Assembly (NCBI RefSeq): GCF_004137085.1
Contig: NZ_QYBC01000011.1
Span: 149,561-213,560, forward strand
Length of the DNA stretch: 64,000 nt
Origin: Lichenibacterium ramalinae
GTDB taxonomy: Bacteria; Pseudomonadota; Alphaproteobacteria; Rhizobiales; Beijerinckiaceae
Direction: 5' to 3'
Every line of letters starts with the position of its first letter. Position 1 is the stretch's first letter. Of the stretch, positions 1-6,580 are shown piece after piece. The position numbers and the translations under genes are program-made. The notes under the pieces were generated by a model. That model had not been told where the DNA came from, made no database searches, and saw nothing but the letters and a program-made list of their open reading frames with translations.

Positions 1-1262
1 CCTATGTGGGGCCGCAGAACATCGTCCACCGCACCTACCAGCCGGTGGTCAAGGGCGAGATGGACCGCATCCGCCAGGCGGTCGCCATGATGGCGGCGGC
101 CAAGCGGCCGGTGTTCTACACGGGCGGCGGCGTCATCAACGCGGGTCCGGAAGCCTCGAAGCTGCTGCGCGAACTCGTGGCGCTGACGGGCTTCCCGGTG
201 ACGTCGACGCTGATGGGCCTCGGCGCCTACCCGGCCTCGGGGCCGAACTGGCTCGGCATGCTAGGCATGCACGGCACCTACGAAGCCAACCACGTCATGC
301 ATGATTGCGACCTGATGATCGCCGTCGGGGCCCGTTTCGACGACCGCATCACCGGGCGGCTCGACGCCTTCTCGCCGGGCTCGCAGAAGATCCACATCGA
401 CATCGACCCGTCGTCGATCAACAAGGTCGTCAAGGTCGATCTCGGCATCGTGGGCGATTGCGGCTTCGTGCTCGACGACATGGTGCGGCTGTGGCGCTCG
501 GAGGGCCACGGGGCGGACCGCGCCGCCCTGGCGGACTGGTGGGAGCGGATCGAGGGCTGGCGCCGCCGCAACTCGCTCGGCTTCACCAATTCCCGCACCA
601 CCATCAAGCCCCAGCACGCCATCCGGCGCCTCTACGAGCTGACGAAGGACCGGGACACCTACATCACCACCGAGGTCGGTCAGCACCAGATGTGGGCCGC
701 CCAGCATTACGGCTTCGACAAGCCCAACCGCTGGATGACGTCGGGCGGGCTCGGCACCATGGGCTACGGCCTGCCGGCCGCCATCGGCGTGCAGATGGCG
801 CATCCCGGGGCGCTCGTCATCGACGTGGCGGGCGAAGCCTCGATCCTCATGAACATGCAGGAGATGTCGACGGCGCTGCAGTATCGCCTGCCCGTGAAGG
901 TGTTCATCCTCAACAACAGCTACATGGGGATGGTGCGCCAGTGGCAGGAGCTGCTGCACGGCTCGCGCTACTCGGAAAGCTATTCCGAAGCCCTGCCCGA
1001 CTTCGTGAAGCTGGCCGAGGCCTATGGCGGCGTCGGCATCCGCTGCGACGACCCGGGGGAGCTCGACGCCGCGATCCTGCGCATGATCGACACGCCCCGC
1101 CCGGTGATCTTCGACTGCGTGGTGGAGCGGGAAGAGAACTGCTTCCCGATGATCCCGTCGGGCAAGGCCCACAACGAGATGCTCCTCCCCACCGGCATCG
1201 ACGACTGGGGCGCCCCCGACCTCGGCGCCGTCATCGACGAGAAGGGCAAGATGCTGGTCTAG
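1..1262 (+). CDS. ilvB: Acetolactate synthase large subunit, 5'-truncated by window edge
   Basis: This is the thiamine-diphosphate enzyme that condenses pyruvate with pyruvate or 2-ketobutyrate in the first common step of Val/Leu/Ile synthesis. The frame is open from base 3, so about 418 C-terminal residues are visible of a family length near 590 and the N-terminal third lies outside. Visible are the central domain (ARFDDRITG, IDIDPSSINK) and the C-terminal TPP domain with GTMGYGLPAAIGVQ, AGEASILMN and ILNNSYMGMVRQW. Having Glu rather than Asp in the metal-binding GEAS segment is, as far as I recall, usual in alphaproteobacterial IlvB. The small subunit ilvN lies 590 bp downstream but is separated from it by a DUF559 gene inside inverted repeats. 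The stop codon is TAG. Confidence 0.95.
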   Translation, partial: YVGPQNIVHRTYQPVVKGEMDRIRQAVAMMAAAKRPVFYTGGGVINAGPEASKLLRELVALTGFPVTSTLMGLGAYPASGPNWLGMLGMHGTYEANHVMHDCDLMIAVGARFDDRITGRLDAFSPGSQKIHIDIDPSSINKVVKVDLGIVGDCGFVLDDMVRLWRSEGHGADRAALADWWERIEGWRRRNSLGFTNSRTTIKPQHAIRRLYELTKDRDTYITTEVGQHQMWAAQHYGFDKPNRWMTSGGLGTMGYGLPAAIGVQMAHPGALVIDVAGEASILMNMQEMSTALQYRLPVKVFILNNSYMGMVRQWQELLHGSRYSESYSEALPDFVKLAEAYGGVGIRCDDPGELDAAILRMIDTPRPVIFDCVVEREENCFPMIPSGKAHNEMLLPTGIDDWGAPDLGAVIDEKGKMLV

Positions 1263-1265
1263 CTG

Positions 1266-1320
1266 ATGCTCCTTCTCCCGTGAAACGGGAGAAGGTGGCC
1301 CGGCGAAGCCGGGTCTGACG
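1266..1320 (+). repeat. Palindromic extragenic repeat, unit A
   Basis: Just after the ilvB stop there are two hairpins in a row. CCTTCTCCCGT and ACGGGAGAAGG pair across a GAA loop (1271-1295), and CCCGGC/GCCGGG pair around GAA (1299-1313). The layout matches units B to E elsewhere in this window, with a CTTCTCCC stem, GGTGGC, a GC-rich GAA-loop stem and a GGGG end. It may also weaken or end ilvB transcription. Confidence 0.75.
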
Positions 1321-1331
1321 CGGGGAAGCGC

Positions 1332-1381
1332 CGCCCTTCTCCCCTCCGGGGAGAAGGTGGCCCGAAGGGCCGGATGAGGGG
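1332..1381 (+). repeat. Palindromic repeat, unit B (left arm around DUF559)
   Basis: This 50-bp unit carries a CCTTCTCCCC...GGGGAGAAGG hairpin and a GGCCC-GAA-GGGCC hairpin, and ends GGATGAGGGG. Compared base by base with the reverse complement of 1775-1824, I count a single mismatch in 50. The two copies therefore form a near-perfect inverted repeat around the DUF559 gene. Confidence 0.85.
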
Positions 1382-1391
1382 ATCGGGGGGC

Positions 1392-1853
1392 ATGGAACGT
1401 CCAGCATCGGCCACCCGACGCGCCCGCTCCCTGCGGCGCGACATGACCGATGTCGAGCGTTGGCTCTGGAGCAAGCTCAGGGACCGCCGCCTCGGCGGTT
1501 ACAAGTTCGTCCGGCAACTGCCTGTCGGTCCCTTCTTCGCAGACTTCGCCTGCCGTGACGCGATGCTGATCGTCGAACTCGACGGTTCGCAACATGCGGA
1601 GAGCCTCCGGGACCACCTCCGGGACACCTTCCTCCTGAGCCAAGGCTTCGGCGTCCTCCGGTTCTGGAACCATGAGGTCGCCGGCGGGATCGCCGACGTC
1701 TGCGAGACCATTCTGGCCGCGGTCGAGAAGCGTCTCACCCCTCACGACCGCTTCCGCATACCCGCACCCGAGAACCCCTCATCCGGCCCTCCGGGCCACC
1801 TTCTCCCCGGAGGGGAGAAGGGCGCCACCTCCACCGACCGAGACACCCCATGA
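1392..1853 (+). CDS. DUF559 (VSR-like endonuclease-fold) protein
   Basis: This 153-residue protein has the DUF559 core, related to very-short-patch-repair endonucleases: RRDMTDVERWLWSKLRDRRL, then FVRQLPVGPFFADF, LIVELDGSQH and GFGVLRFWNHEV. The D (FADF), E (VELDG) and H residues expected of this PD-(D/E)XK-like fold are present. ATG 1392 is preferred over ATG 1374 because 1374 lies inside the flanking repeat and 1392 follows a G-rich Shine-Dalgarno-like run. The last ~25 residues are read through repeat unit C, so the gene end is physically made of repeat DNA. Its TGA overlaps the ilvN ATG. The substrate is unknown. It looks like an insertion into the ilvBN operon. Confidence 0.8.
   Translation: MERPASATRRARSLRRDMTDVERWLWSKLRDRRLGGYKFVRQLPVGPFFADFACRDAMLIVELDGSQHAESLRDHLRDTFLLSQGFGVLRFWNHEVAGGIADVCETILAAVEKRLTPHDRFRIPAPENPSSGPPGHLLPGGEKGATSTDRDTP
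1775..1824 (-). repeat. Palindromic repeat, unit C (right arm around DUF559)
   Basis: Inverted copy of unit B with 49 of 50 positions identical by my alignment. It lies within the 3' end of the DUF559 reading frame, just upstream of ilvN. Confidence 0.85.
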
Positions 1854-2413
1854 ACGCGCTCACGCCGCCGCCCGCCTCCCCGCCCTCGCCCTATTCGTCG
1901 GCGTTGGCCACCTCCAACACCGAGCCCCACACGCTGTCGGTGCTCGTCGACAACGAGCCCGGCGTGCTGGCCCGCGTGGTCGGGCTGTTCGCGGGGCGTG
2001 GCTACAACATCGAGAGCCTGACGGTCGCCGAAGTGGCGCATGCCGAGCACCAGTCGCGCATCACCATCGTGACCTCCGGCACGCCCGAGGCCGTGGAGCA
2101 GATCCGCCACCAGCTGGAACGGCTCGTGCCGGTGCACCGCGTCACCGATCTCACCATCAAGGGCCATTTCGTCGAGCGCGAGCTCGCCATGGTGAAGGTG
2201 CGGGGCAAGGGCGAGAACCGCATGGAGGCGCTGCGCCTGTCGGAAGCCTTCCGGGGCCGCGTCGTCGACGCCACGACCGAGAGCTTCACCTTCGAGCTGA
2301 CCGGCTCGCCCTCCAAGATCGACCAGTTCGTCGAGCTGATGCGCCCCGTCGGCCTCGTCGAAGTGTCGCGCACCGGCGTGGCGGCCATTTCGCGCGGACC
2401 GGACGGGATGTGA
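1850..2413 (+). CDS. ilvN: Acetolactate synthase regulatory (small) subunit
   Basis: A 187-residue regulatory subunit that binds the large subunit and confers valine feedback inhibition. An N-terminal ACT domain is clear (TLSVLVDNEPGVLARVVGLF, then GRGYNIESLTVAEV), followed by the usual C-terminal half (HFVERELAMVKVRG, FRGRVVDATTESFTFELTG, VGLVEVSRTGVAAISRG). Length fits the family (about 160-190). The first ~25 residues are Pro/Ser-rich and precede the ACT domain. The ATG overlaps the stop of the DUF559 gene (ATGA), so after the insertion ilvN may be translated by coupling to that gene. Product identity is secure; the exact start is less so. Confidence 0.93.
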   Translation: MNALTPPPASPPSPYSSALATSNTEPHTLSVLVDNEPGVLARVVGLFAGRGYNIESLTVAEVAHAEHQSRITIVTSGTPEAVEQIRHQLERLVPVHRVTDLTIKGHFVERELAMVKVRGKGENRMEALRLSEAFRGRVVDATTESFTFELTGSPSKIDQFVELMRPVGLVEVSRTGVAAISRGPDGM

Positions 2414-2417
2414 TCCC

Positions 2418-3014
2418 GTGACCGGCGCGCTGCTCTGGGCCCTGGTGATCTTCTGCTTCGTCAGTTCGATCACGCCCGGTCCCAACAACCTCATGCTGAT
2501 GACGTCGGGCGTGAATTTCGGCGTGCGGCGCACCCTGCCGCACATGTTCGGCATCGCGCTCGGCTTCACCCTGATGGTGGTGCTGGTGGGACTCGGCCTC
2601 GCCGGCATCTTCGCCCGGTTCCCGGTGCTGCTCGTGGCCATGAAATGGGTCGGGGCCGCCTATATGGTGTACCTCGCCGTCAAGCTCGCCACGGCGGCAC
2701 CGCTGAAGCCGACCGGGGCGAGCGGCGACCCCATGACGTTCCTGCAGGCCGCCGCCTTCCAATGGGTCAACCCGAAGGCCTGGATCATGGCGCTGACCGG
2801 CGTCGCCACCTATACCGACCCCGGCGACTACACCCGCACGGTGCTGCTGGTGGCGCTGGTCTTCGGCATCGTGAACCTGCCCTGCATCACCTCCTAGGCC
2901 CTGTTCGGCACGGCCCTGCGCCACGCCCTGCAGCGGCCGGCCGTGCTGCGCGCCTTCAACTGGACGATGGGCGCGCTGCTCATCGCGTCGCTCTACCCAG
3001 TCTTCACCGAATAG
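2418..3014 (+). pseudogene. LysE/RhtB-family exporter with in-frame TAG
   Basis: A small amino-acid/metabolite exporter of the LysE family with six predicted membrane segments. The frame opens at GTG 2418, with the family N-terminus SITPGPNNLMLMTSG and the middle QWVNPKAWIMALTG. It reaches a TAG at 2895-2897 just where homologues have the tryptophan of a PCI-S-WALFG motif. The same frame then continues without a break for the expected C-terminal helix (ALFGTALRHAL, FNWTMGALLIASLYP) to TAG 3012-3014, giving 198 codons, the normal family length. A TGG to TAG change is the simplest explanation. The gene could be a recent pseudogene, a sequencing error, or make a protein lacking its last ~38 residues. 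Confidence 0.85.
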
Positions 3015-3016
3015 CC

Positions 3017-3045
3017 TTGACTCATCGGTGACGGCATCAAACCTA
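3017..3045 (+). promoter_or_regulatory. Possible promoter of brnTA
   Basis: TTGACT at 3017-3022 is a good -35 match. A hexamer 17 bases later (AACCTA, 3040-3045) is a poor -10. It lies right before the brnT ATG at 3051, so transcripts would be nearly leaderless. BrnTA modules are known to autoregulate, but no operator was recognised here. Confidence 0.25.
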
Positions 3046-3050
3046 CCGGG

Positions 3051-3359
3051 ATGGCGATCACCTTCGACCCGCGCAAACGCGACGACACCCTCCTGGATCG
3101 AGGGCTCGATTTCGACACGGCGGTCGAGGTGTTCGAGAACGGAACCGTCGACATTCCTGATCGACGGCGGGACTATGGCGAGGAGCGCGTCATCAGCGTC
3201 GGTTTCCTGCGTGACCGCATGGTCATCGTCGTCTGGACGCAGCGCGGCGAGGCTCGCCACGTCATCTCGATGAGGAAAGCCAATGGACGGGAACAAGAGA
3301 GATATTCCGCTCGATTTGGAACGGATCGACGCCCACGTGATCTCGGACCGGGAATATGA
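3051..3359 (+). CDS. brnT: BrnT-family toxin (type II toxin-antitoxin, RelE-like RNase)
   Basis: A 102-residue protein of the BrnT family, a RelE-fold ribonuclease that blocks translation and is neutralised by BrnA. Family features are the start ITFDPRKRDDTLLDRGLDF, the DRRRDYGEERVISVGF stretch with the conserved YGEER, and the C-terminal HVISMRKANGREQERY, whose basic/Tyr residues belong to the active-site region. The normal length is about 90; the last ~12 residues here are an extension overlapping brnA. It lies 36 bp after the interrupted LysE gene. The toxin-first order with overlapping antitoxin is typical. Confidence 0.88.
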   Translation: MAITFDPRKRDDTLLDRGLDFDTAVEVFENGTVDIPDRRRDYGEERVISVGFLRDRMVIVVWTQRGEARHVISMRKANGREQERYSARFGTDRRPRDLGPGI

Positions 3360-3555
3360 AGAGATTCCCGAACTGACCGACGAGGACTTCGCGCGCGGGG
3401 TCTGGACGCCAAGCCCGGCGACCCAGTCGCCCCTGACGGCCCCCTACCATCTGCTGGTCGACGCCGACGTCGTCGCGCGCTTCAAGGCCACCGGTCAGGG
3501 CTGGGAACGGCGCATCCATCTCGCGCTCCGACGGGCTGCCGACGCGATCGGCTGA
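3283..3555 (+). CDS. brnA: BrnA-family antitoxin
   Basis: A 90-residue partner of the preceding toxin. The C-terminal half has the BrnA ribbon-helix-helix signature (LLVDADVVARFKATGQGWER then RIHLALRRAA), which binds DNA and represses the operon. The N-terminal half (SDREYEEIPELTDEDFARGV) is the toxin-binding part. The ATG lies 77 bp inside brnT and is preceded by GAGGAAAG at good spacing, which supports this start. Together they make a complete type II module at the border between ilv genes and a minus-strand operon. Confidence 0.87.
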   Translation: MDGNKRDIPLDLERIDAHVISDREYEEIPELTDEDFARGVWTPSPATQSPLTAPYHLLVDADVVARFKATGQGWERRIHLALRRAADAIG

Positions 3556-3619
3556 CACGGCTTACCGGCCGGCTTCACGCGGCTCCGCTCCGCGAACATG
3601 CCGCTCCGTCGTCCCGCCC

Positions 3620-3645
3620 CGCCCCGCCGGCGGTCAGGCGGGGCG
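3620..3645. terminator. GC-rich inverted repeat between convergent genes
   Basis: CGCCCCGCC (3620-3628) and GGCGGGGCG (3637-3645) form a perfect 9-bp stem with an 8-base loop, spanning the stop of the minus-strand methyltransferase and facing brnA. There is no clear U-tract, so termination is only inferred from position. Confidence 0.3.
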
Positions 3646-4518
3646 GCGCAGCACGAAGGCGGTCGCGTCCCACAGCCGCAACGGCCGATCGCCCGCCCGC
3701 TCCAGCGACAGCCCGTGCCGCGCCGCGGCGGCGGTGAGGCCGGCGGGATCGCCCCGGTAGGAATAGTTGAGGATCACGGCCGCGCCGCCCGGCCGCAGCA
3801 CGCGCGCGATCTCGGCGACGTGCCGCTCGGCGAGCCCGGCTTCGACGAGGTAGGGGAAGACGTCGGCGGCCAGCACGAGGTGCCGCGACCCGTCCGCCAC
3901 GCCGTCGAGGTCCCGCCCGGTGCCGACCGCGTAGCGCACGTTGCCGTGGCGGGAGCGCCGTCGCGCCTCCGCCACCATGCCGGCGGAAAGGTCGATCCCC
4001 AGCACGCCCCGCAGATGCGGCGCCAGCGCCTCCGCGAACCGCCCCATGCCGCAGCCGAGGTCGAGCGCGTCGCGCTCCGGCCCGAGCAGGCCCCAGGCCT
4101 CGAGCGTCCCGACGACCTCCGCCGTGGCTTGCGCCAGCAACCCGGCATCGCCGAGCGCGTAGAGGGCGACGCCGGCTTCCGGCGACGCCGCGGCGAGCCT
4201 GTCGAAACCGTCCCGCCAATGGGCGAGCGTCGCCTCGGGCGAGGCGAGGTCCGGCGCGTGGTCGACGCTGTCGGCGACGGCATGGACGGTGCGCCAAGCG
4301 TCGGGATGGGCGGCGAACAGGCGGGCGACCTCGGCGAGGCCCCGCCCCGCGCCTTCCGCCAGCTCCGCCGCAGCCAGCTCCGCCGCCGCCAGCCCCGCTT
4401 CCGCCAGCGCCTGCTCGGCCGCATCCCGCGAGGGCGCTGCCATGAGGAGGTGCATCAGCGCGACGTTGGGCGGCACGTCGCCGCGCAGGCGCCCCAGCAG
4501 CGCGGCGGCGAGGCTCAC
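3634..4518 (-). CDS. Class I SAM-dependent methyltransferase
   Basis: A 294-residue protein with a Rossmann methyltransferase domain in its second half. Motif I is ALDLGCGMGRFAEALAP, followed by LRGVLGIDLSAGMVAEAR, an HLVLAADVFPYLVEAG segment and IARVLRPGGAAVILNYSYRG. The first ~120 residues are Ala/Glu-rich and helical with no recognised domain. The GTG start (4518) overlaps the TGA of the upstream acyltransferase gene (GTGA). It is the last gene of a four-gene operon with a PIG-L deacetylase, a GT4 glycosyltransferase and a FemAB-like acyltransferase, so the acceptor is probably a sugar-containing small molecule or glycan. Substrate unknown. Confidence 0.85.
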   Translation of the reverse strand: MSLAAALLGRLRGDVPPNVALMHLLMAAPSRDAAEQALAEAGLAAAELAAAELAEGAGRGLAEVARLFAAHPDAWRTVHAVADSVDHAPDLASPEATLAHWRDGFDRLAAASPEAGVALYALGDAGLLAQATAEVVGTLEAWGLLGPERDALDLGCGMGRFAEALAPHLRGVLGIDLSAGMVAEARRRSRHGNVRYAVGTGRDLDGVADGSRHLVLAADVFPYLVEAGLAERHVAEIARVLRPGGAAVILNYSYRGDPAGLTAAAARHGLSLERAGDRPLRLWDATAFVLRRPA

Positions 4519-5540
4519 GGGGCGGAGCCCCGGCGCAGCAAGCGCCGCAGGTTGACGCGGTCGATCGCGCCCCACTCGTATTTGTAGGCTTCCCGGCCCC
4601 GCAGCAGGTTCAGCTCCCCGGCGCCATCCGCCATCATCGTCTCCAGCGCGTGGCCCATCAGCACCGTGCCGGGGCTCTCGAAGGCGAAGGCCGGGTCGAG
4701 GCCGCCGAGATAGGCGTAGAGGCGGCACCCGCGCCGCAATCCGTGGAACACCCCCGCCACCCTGCCGTCGATGCGCAGCAGCGTGGAGTAGAGCAGGCCG
4801 GCGGCGGCGAGGCGCGGCACCGCGGCGCCGTGGAAGGCCTGCACGGTGGGGTCGGCGAGCACGCCCGCCTCGCCGCGGCTCTGCCAACGGGCTGCGTGCA
4901 GGCGGAACAGGGCGTCGAGGTGGTCGGGCGCCGAGGCGGGCGTGGCGGTCTCGACGACGGCGGCGCGGCGCTCGGCCCGATGCCGGGCCATGCGCAGCTT
5001 GCGCAGCTTGCCGGGGGGGACGACGGCCCCGATGGCGGGGGCGTCGTCCCCCCAGGCGAGCACGGGGCAGCGACTCTGCTCGGCGCGATCGTCGCCCCAG
5101 CCCGCCGGGACGCGCCATCCCAGGGCGGGCGATTCCGGCGGCAGTTCCTCGAGCGACAGCAGGTCCCAGCCGTCGAGCGCCGCGAGGGCGGCGAGGACGA
5201 CCGCGCCGACATCGGGGGCGCGGTCGGTACCGACTTCGGCCCCGACGTCGGGCGCGACCAGCATGTCGAGGTCGTCCGACAGGCCGATGCCGAGGGGCAG
5301 CAGCCGCCGGCTTGCGACCTCGAGGTAGAGCGGGGCCAGCGCAACCAGCCGCGGTCCGTGCCGCACCGCCACGGTGCGCAGGGGGCCCGGCCCGAAGCCG
5401 TCCCACCAGGGCAGCAGCCAGGCCGGCGAGCGGAACGGCGTCGCGGCCGGGCAGCGGCCGAACAGGTCCCACCACTCGGCTTCGAGCGCGTGGAGGGCCG
5501 CGGCATCGGTCAGCACCTCGGCGCGCAGCACCGCCGTCAT
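4515..5540 (-). CDS. GNAT-fold acyltransferase, FemAB/CelD-like
   Basis: A 341-residue protein of the FemAB/CelD (BcsL-like) acetyltransferase group. It shows the N-terminal half FGRCPAATPFRSPAWLLPWW and ALAPLYLE, and the C-terminal half FRLHAARWQSRGEAG, GLLYSTLLRIDGRVAGVFHG, LYAYLGGLDPAFAFESPGTV and the closing YKYEWGAIDRVNLR. Proteins of this type transfer acyl or aminoacyl groups onto sugars or peptidoglycan. The ATG overlaps the stop of the glycosyltransferase gene (5537-5540), and its own stop overlaps the methyltransferase start. No signal peptide, so cytoplasmic action is expected. The acyl donor and acceptor are unknown. Confidence 0.82.
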   Translation of the reverse strand: MTAVLRAEVLTDAAALHALEAEWWDLFGRCPAATPFRSPAWLLPWWDGFGPGPLRTVAVRHGPRLVALAPLYLEVASRRLLPLGIGLSDDLDMLVAPDVGAEVGTDRAPDVGAVVLAALAALDGWDLLSLEELPPESPALGWRVPAGWGDDRAEQSRCPVLAWGDDAPAIGAVVPPGKLRKLRMARHRAERRAAVVETATPASAPDHLDALFRLHAARWQSRGEAGVLADPTVQAFHGAAVPRLAAAGLLYSTLLRIDGRVAGVFHGLRRGCRLYAYLGGLDPAFAFESPGTVLMGHALETMMADGAGELNLLRGREAYKYEWGAIDRVNLRRLLRRGSAP

Positions 5541-6580
5541 GGCCCTGCCCCGGCGAGGCGTCGGTAGAGCGCGAGGTAGCGCGCCGCCATGTCGGCCTCG
5601 TCGAAGCGCGCGCGCGCCTCGGCACGGCACCGCTCGGGGTCGATGGCGCCGGCGCGCCCGATCGCCGCCGCCATGGCGTCGACACCCGTGACGAGGAAGC
5701 CGGTCTCCCCCTCCACGACGGCATCGGCGATCGCGCCGTTGGGGAAGGCCACGACGGGCGTGCCGCAGGCGGCGGCCTCGCGCACCACGAGCGACGAGGT
5801 TTCCGCGGCGAGGCTCGGCACCAGCAGGCAGCGCGCCGCCGCGAGCAGCCGGCGCTTGCGGGCGAAGCCCACCGGCCCGAGGAAGCGCCGCCGCGCGTCG
5901 AGCCTCGGCCGCACCTCGTCCTCGAAGTAGGCGCGGTGGGCCGCGTAGCCGTAGACCTCGCCCGCCACCAGAAGCGGCACGTCCGCCCGGTGTGCGGCCT
6001 CCAATGCGAGATGGATGCCCTTCTCGGGGCAGATGCGGCCCAGCACCAGCGCGAAGCCGCGCCGGGCGTGGCGGGCCGCGGCGAGGCGGCCGACCGGCAC
6101 GCCGTTCTCGATCGGGGCGACGAGGGCGGGCGACGGTGGGCAGGCGGCGTGCTGGGCGGCCGAGACGCAGTTGAGAAAGGTGCCGGGCCGCGCCGGCCTC
6201 AGCGCATCGGCGCCGTACCAGGCGGGCGGCAGGTGCAGCGTCGCCAGCACGGGCGAGCCAGGTGGCGGCAGGTAGGCGGCGAAATCGATGCCGTGCAGGT
6301 GGACGAGGTCGACGCGGGTCCGCGCCAGCACCCCGGCGATGGCGGCCCGGTTGGCGGCCTGGGCCCCGGCCTTGGCGGCGTCGTCGAGCGTCCCCGCCGC
6401 CCAGGGGATCGGGGCGAGGTCGCCGGCGACGTGCGATCCCTCGGGCGCCACCACGACCGAGCGGTGGCCGGCCGCCACCAACGCCCGGTCGAGCGCCGCC
6501 AGCACCTGTTCGGAGCCGCCGGTGCTGTCGGGCGAGACGCGCGCCAGCGGATAGGAGACGCTCAGCACCGTGAGGCTCAC
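5537..6580 (-). CDS. Glycosyltransferase family 4-like protein
   Basis: A 347-residue GT-B glycosyltransferase. The N-terminal acceptor domain begins LTVLSVSYPLARVSPDSTGG and contains VDLVHLHGIDF. The C-terminal donor domain has FALVLGRICPEKGIHLALEA and the GT4 E-x7-E signature in AAETSSLVVREAAACGTPVV, followed by FPNGAIADAVVEGETGFLV. These are donor nucleotide-sugar contacts in the family. The GTG start at 6580 overlaps the stop of the PIG-L gene (GTGA). GT4 plus PIG-L pairing recalls the first two steps of mycothiol or bacillithiol synthesis, but no ligase or cysteine-adding enzyme is nearby, so this is only an analogy. Confidence 0.87.
   Translation of the reverse strand: MSLTVLSVSYPLARVSPDSTGGSEQVLAALDRALVAAGHRSVVVAPEGSHVAGDLAPIPWAAGTLDDAAKAGAQAANRAAIAGVLARTRVDLVHLHGIDFAAYLPPPGSPVLATLHLPPAWYGADALRPARPGTFLNCVSAAQHAACPPSPALVAPIENGVPVGRLAAARHARRGFALVLGRICPEKGIHLALEAAHRADVPLLVAGEVYGYAAHRAYFEDEVRPRLDARRRFLGPVGFARKRRLLAAARCLLVPSLAAETSSLVVREAAACGTPVVAFPNGAIADAVVEGETGFLVTGVDAMAAAIGRAGAIDPERCRAEARARFDEADMAARYLALYRRLAGAGP

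Noticed and set aside
261..1745. A 494-codon minus-strand frame across ilvB and the DUF559 gene.
   Set aside because: Composition is His/Arg/Val/Asp-rich typical of an antisense shadow in GC-rich DNA, and the plus strand has clear family motifs.
2418..3014. TAG in the LysE-family gene read as an amino acid (recoding).
   Set aside because: TAG ends other genes normally (ilvB, the DadA-like gene), no pyrrolysine context is seen, and a single point mutation is simpler.
3634..5724. A single 696-codon open frame on the minus strand spanning three genes.
   Set aside because: Only the last 294 codons show methyltransferase features. The rest is a GC-rich shadow of the acyltransferase and glycosyltransferase frames, which carry the family motifs.
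6577..6580. The GT4 and PIG-L genes taken as true mycothiol or bacillithiol genes.
   Set aside because: No MshC- or BshC-like ligase is nearby and these thiols are not known in alphaproteobacteria; kept only as an analogy.
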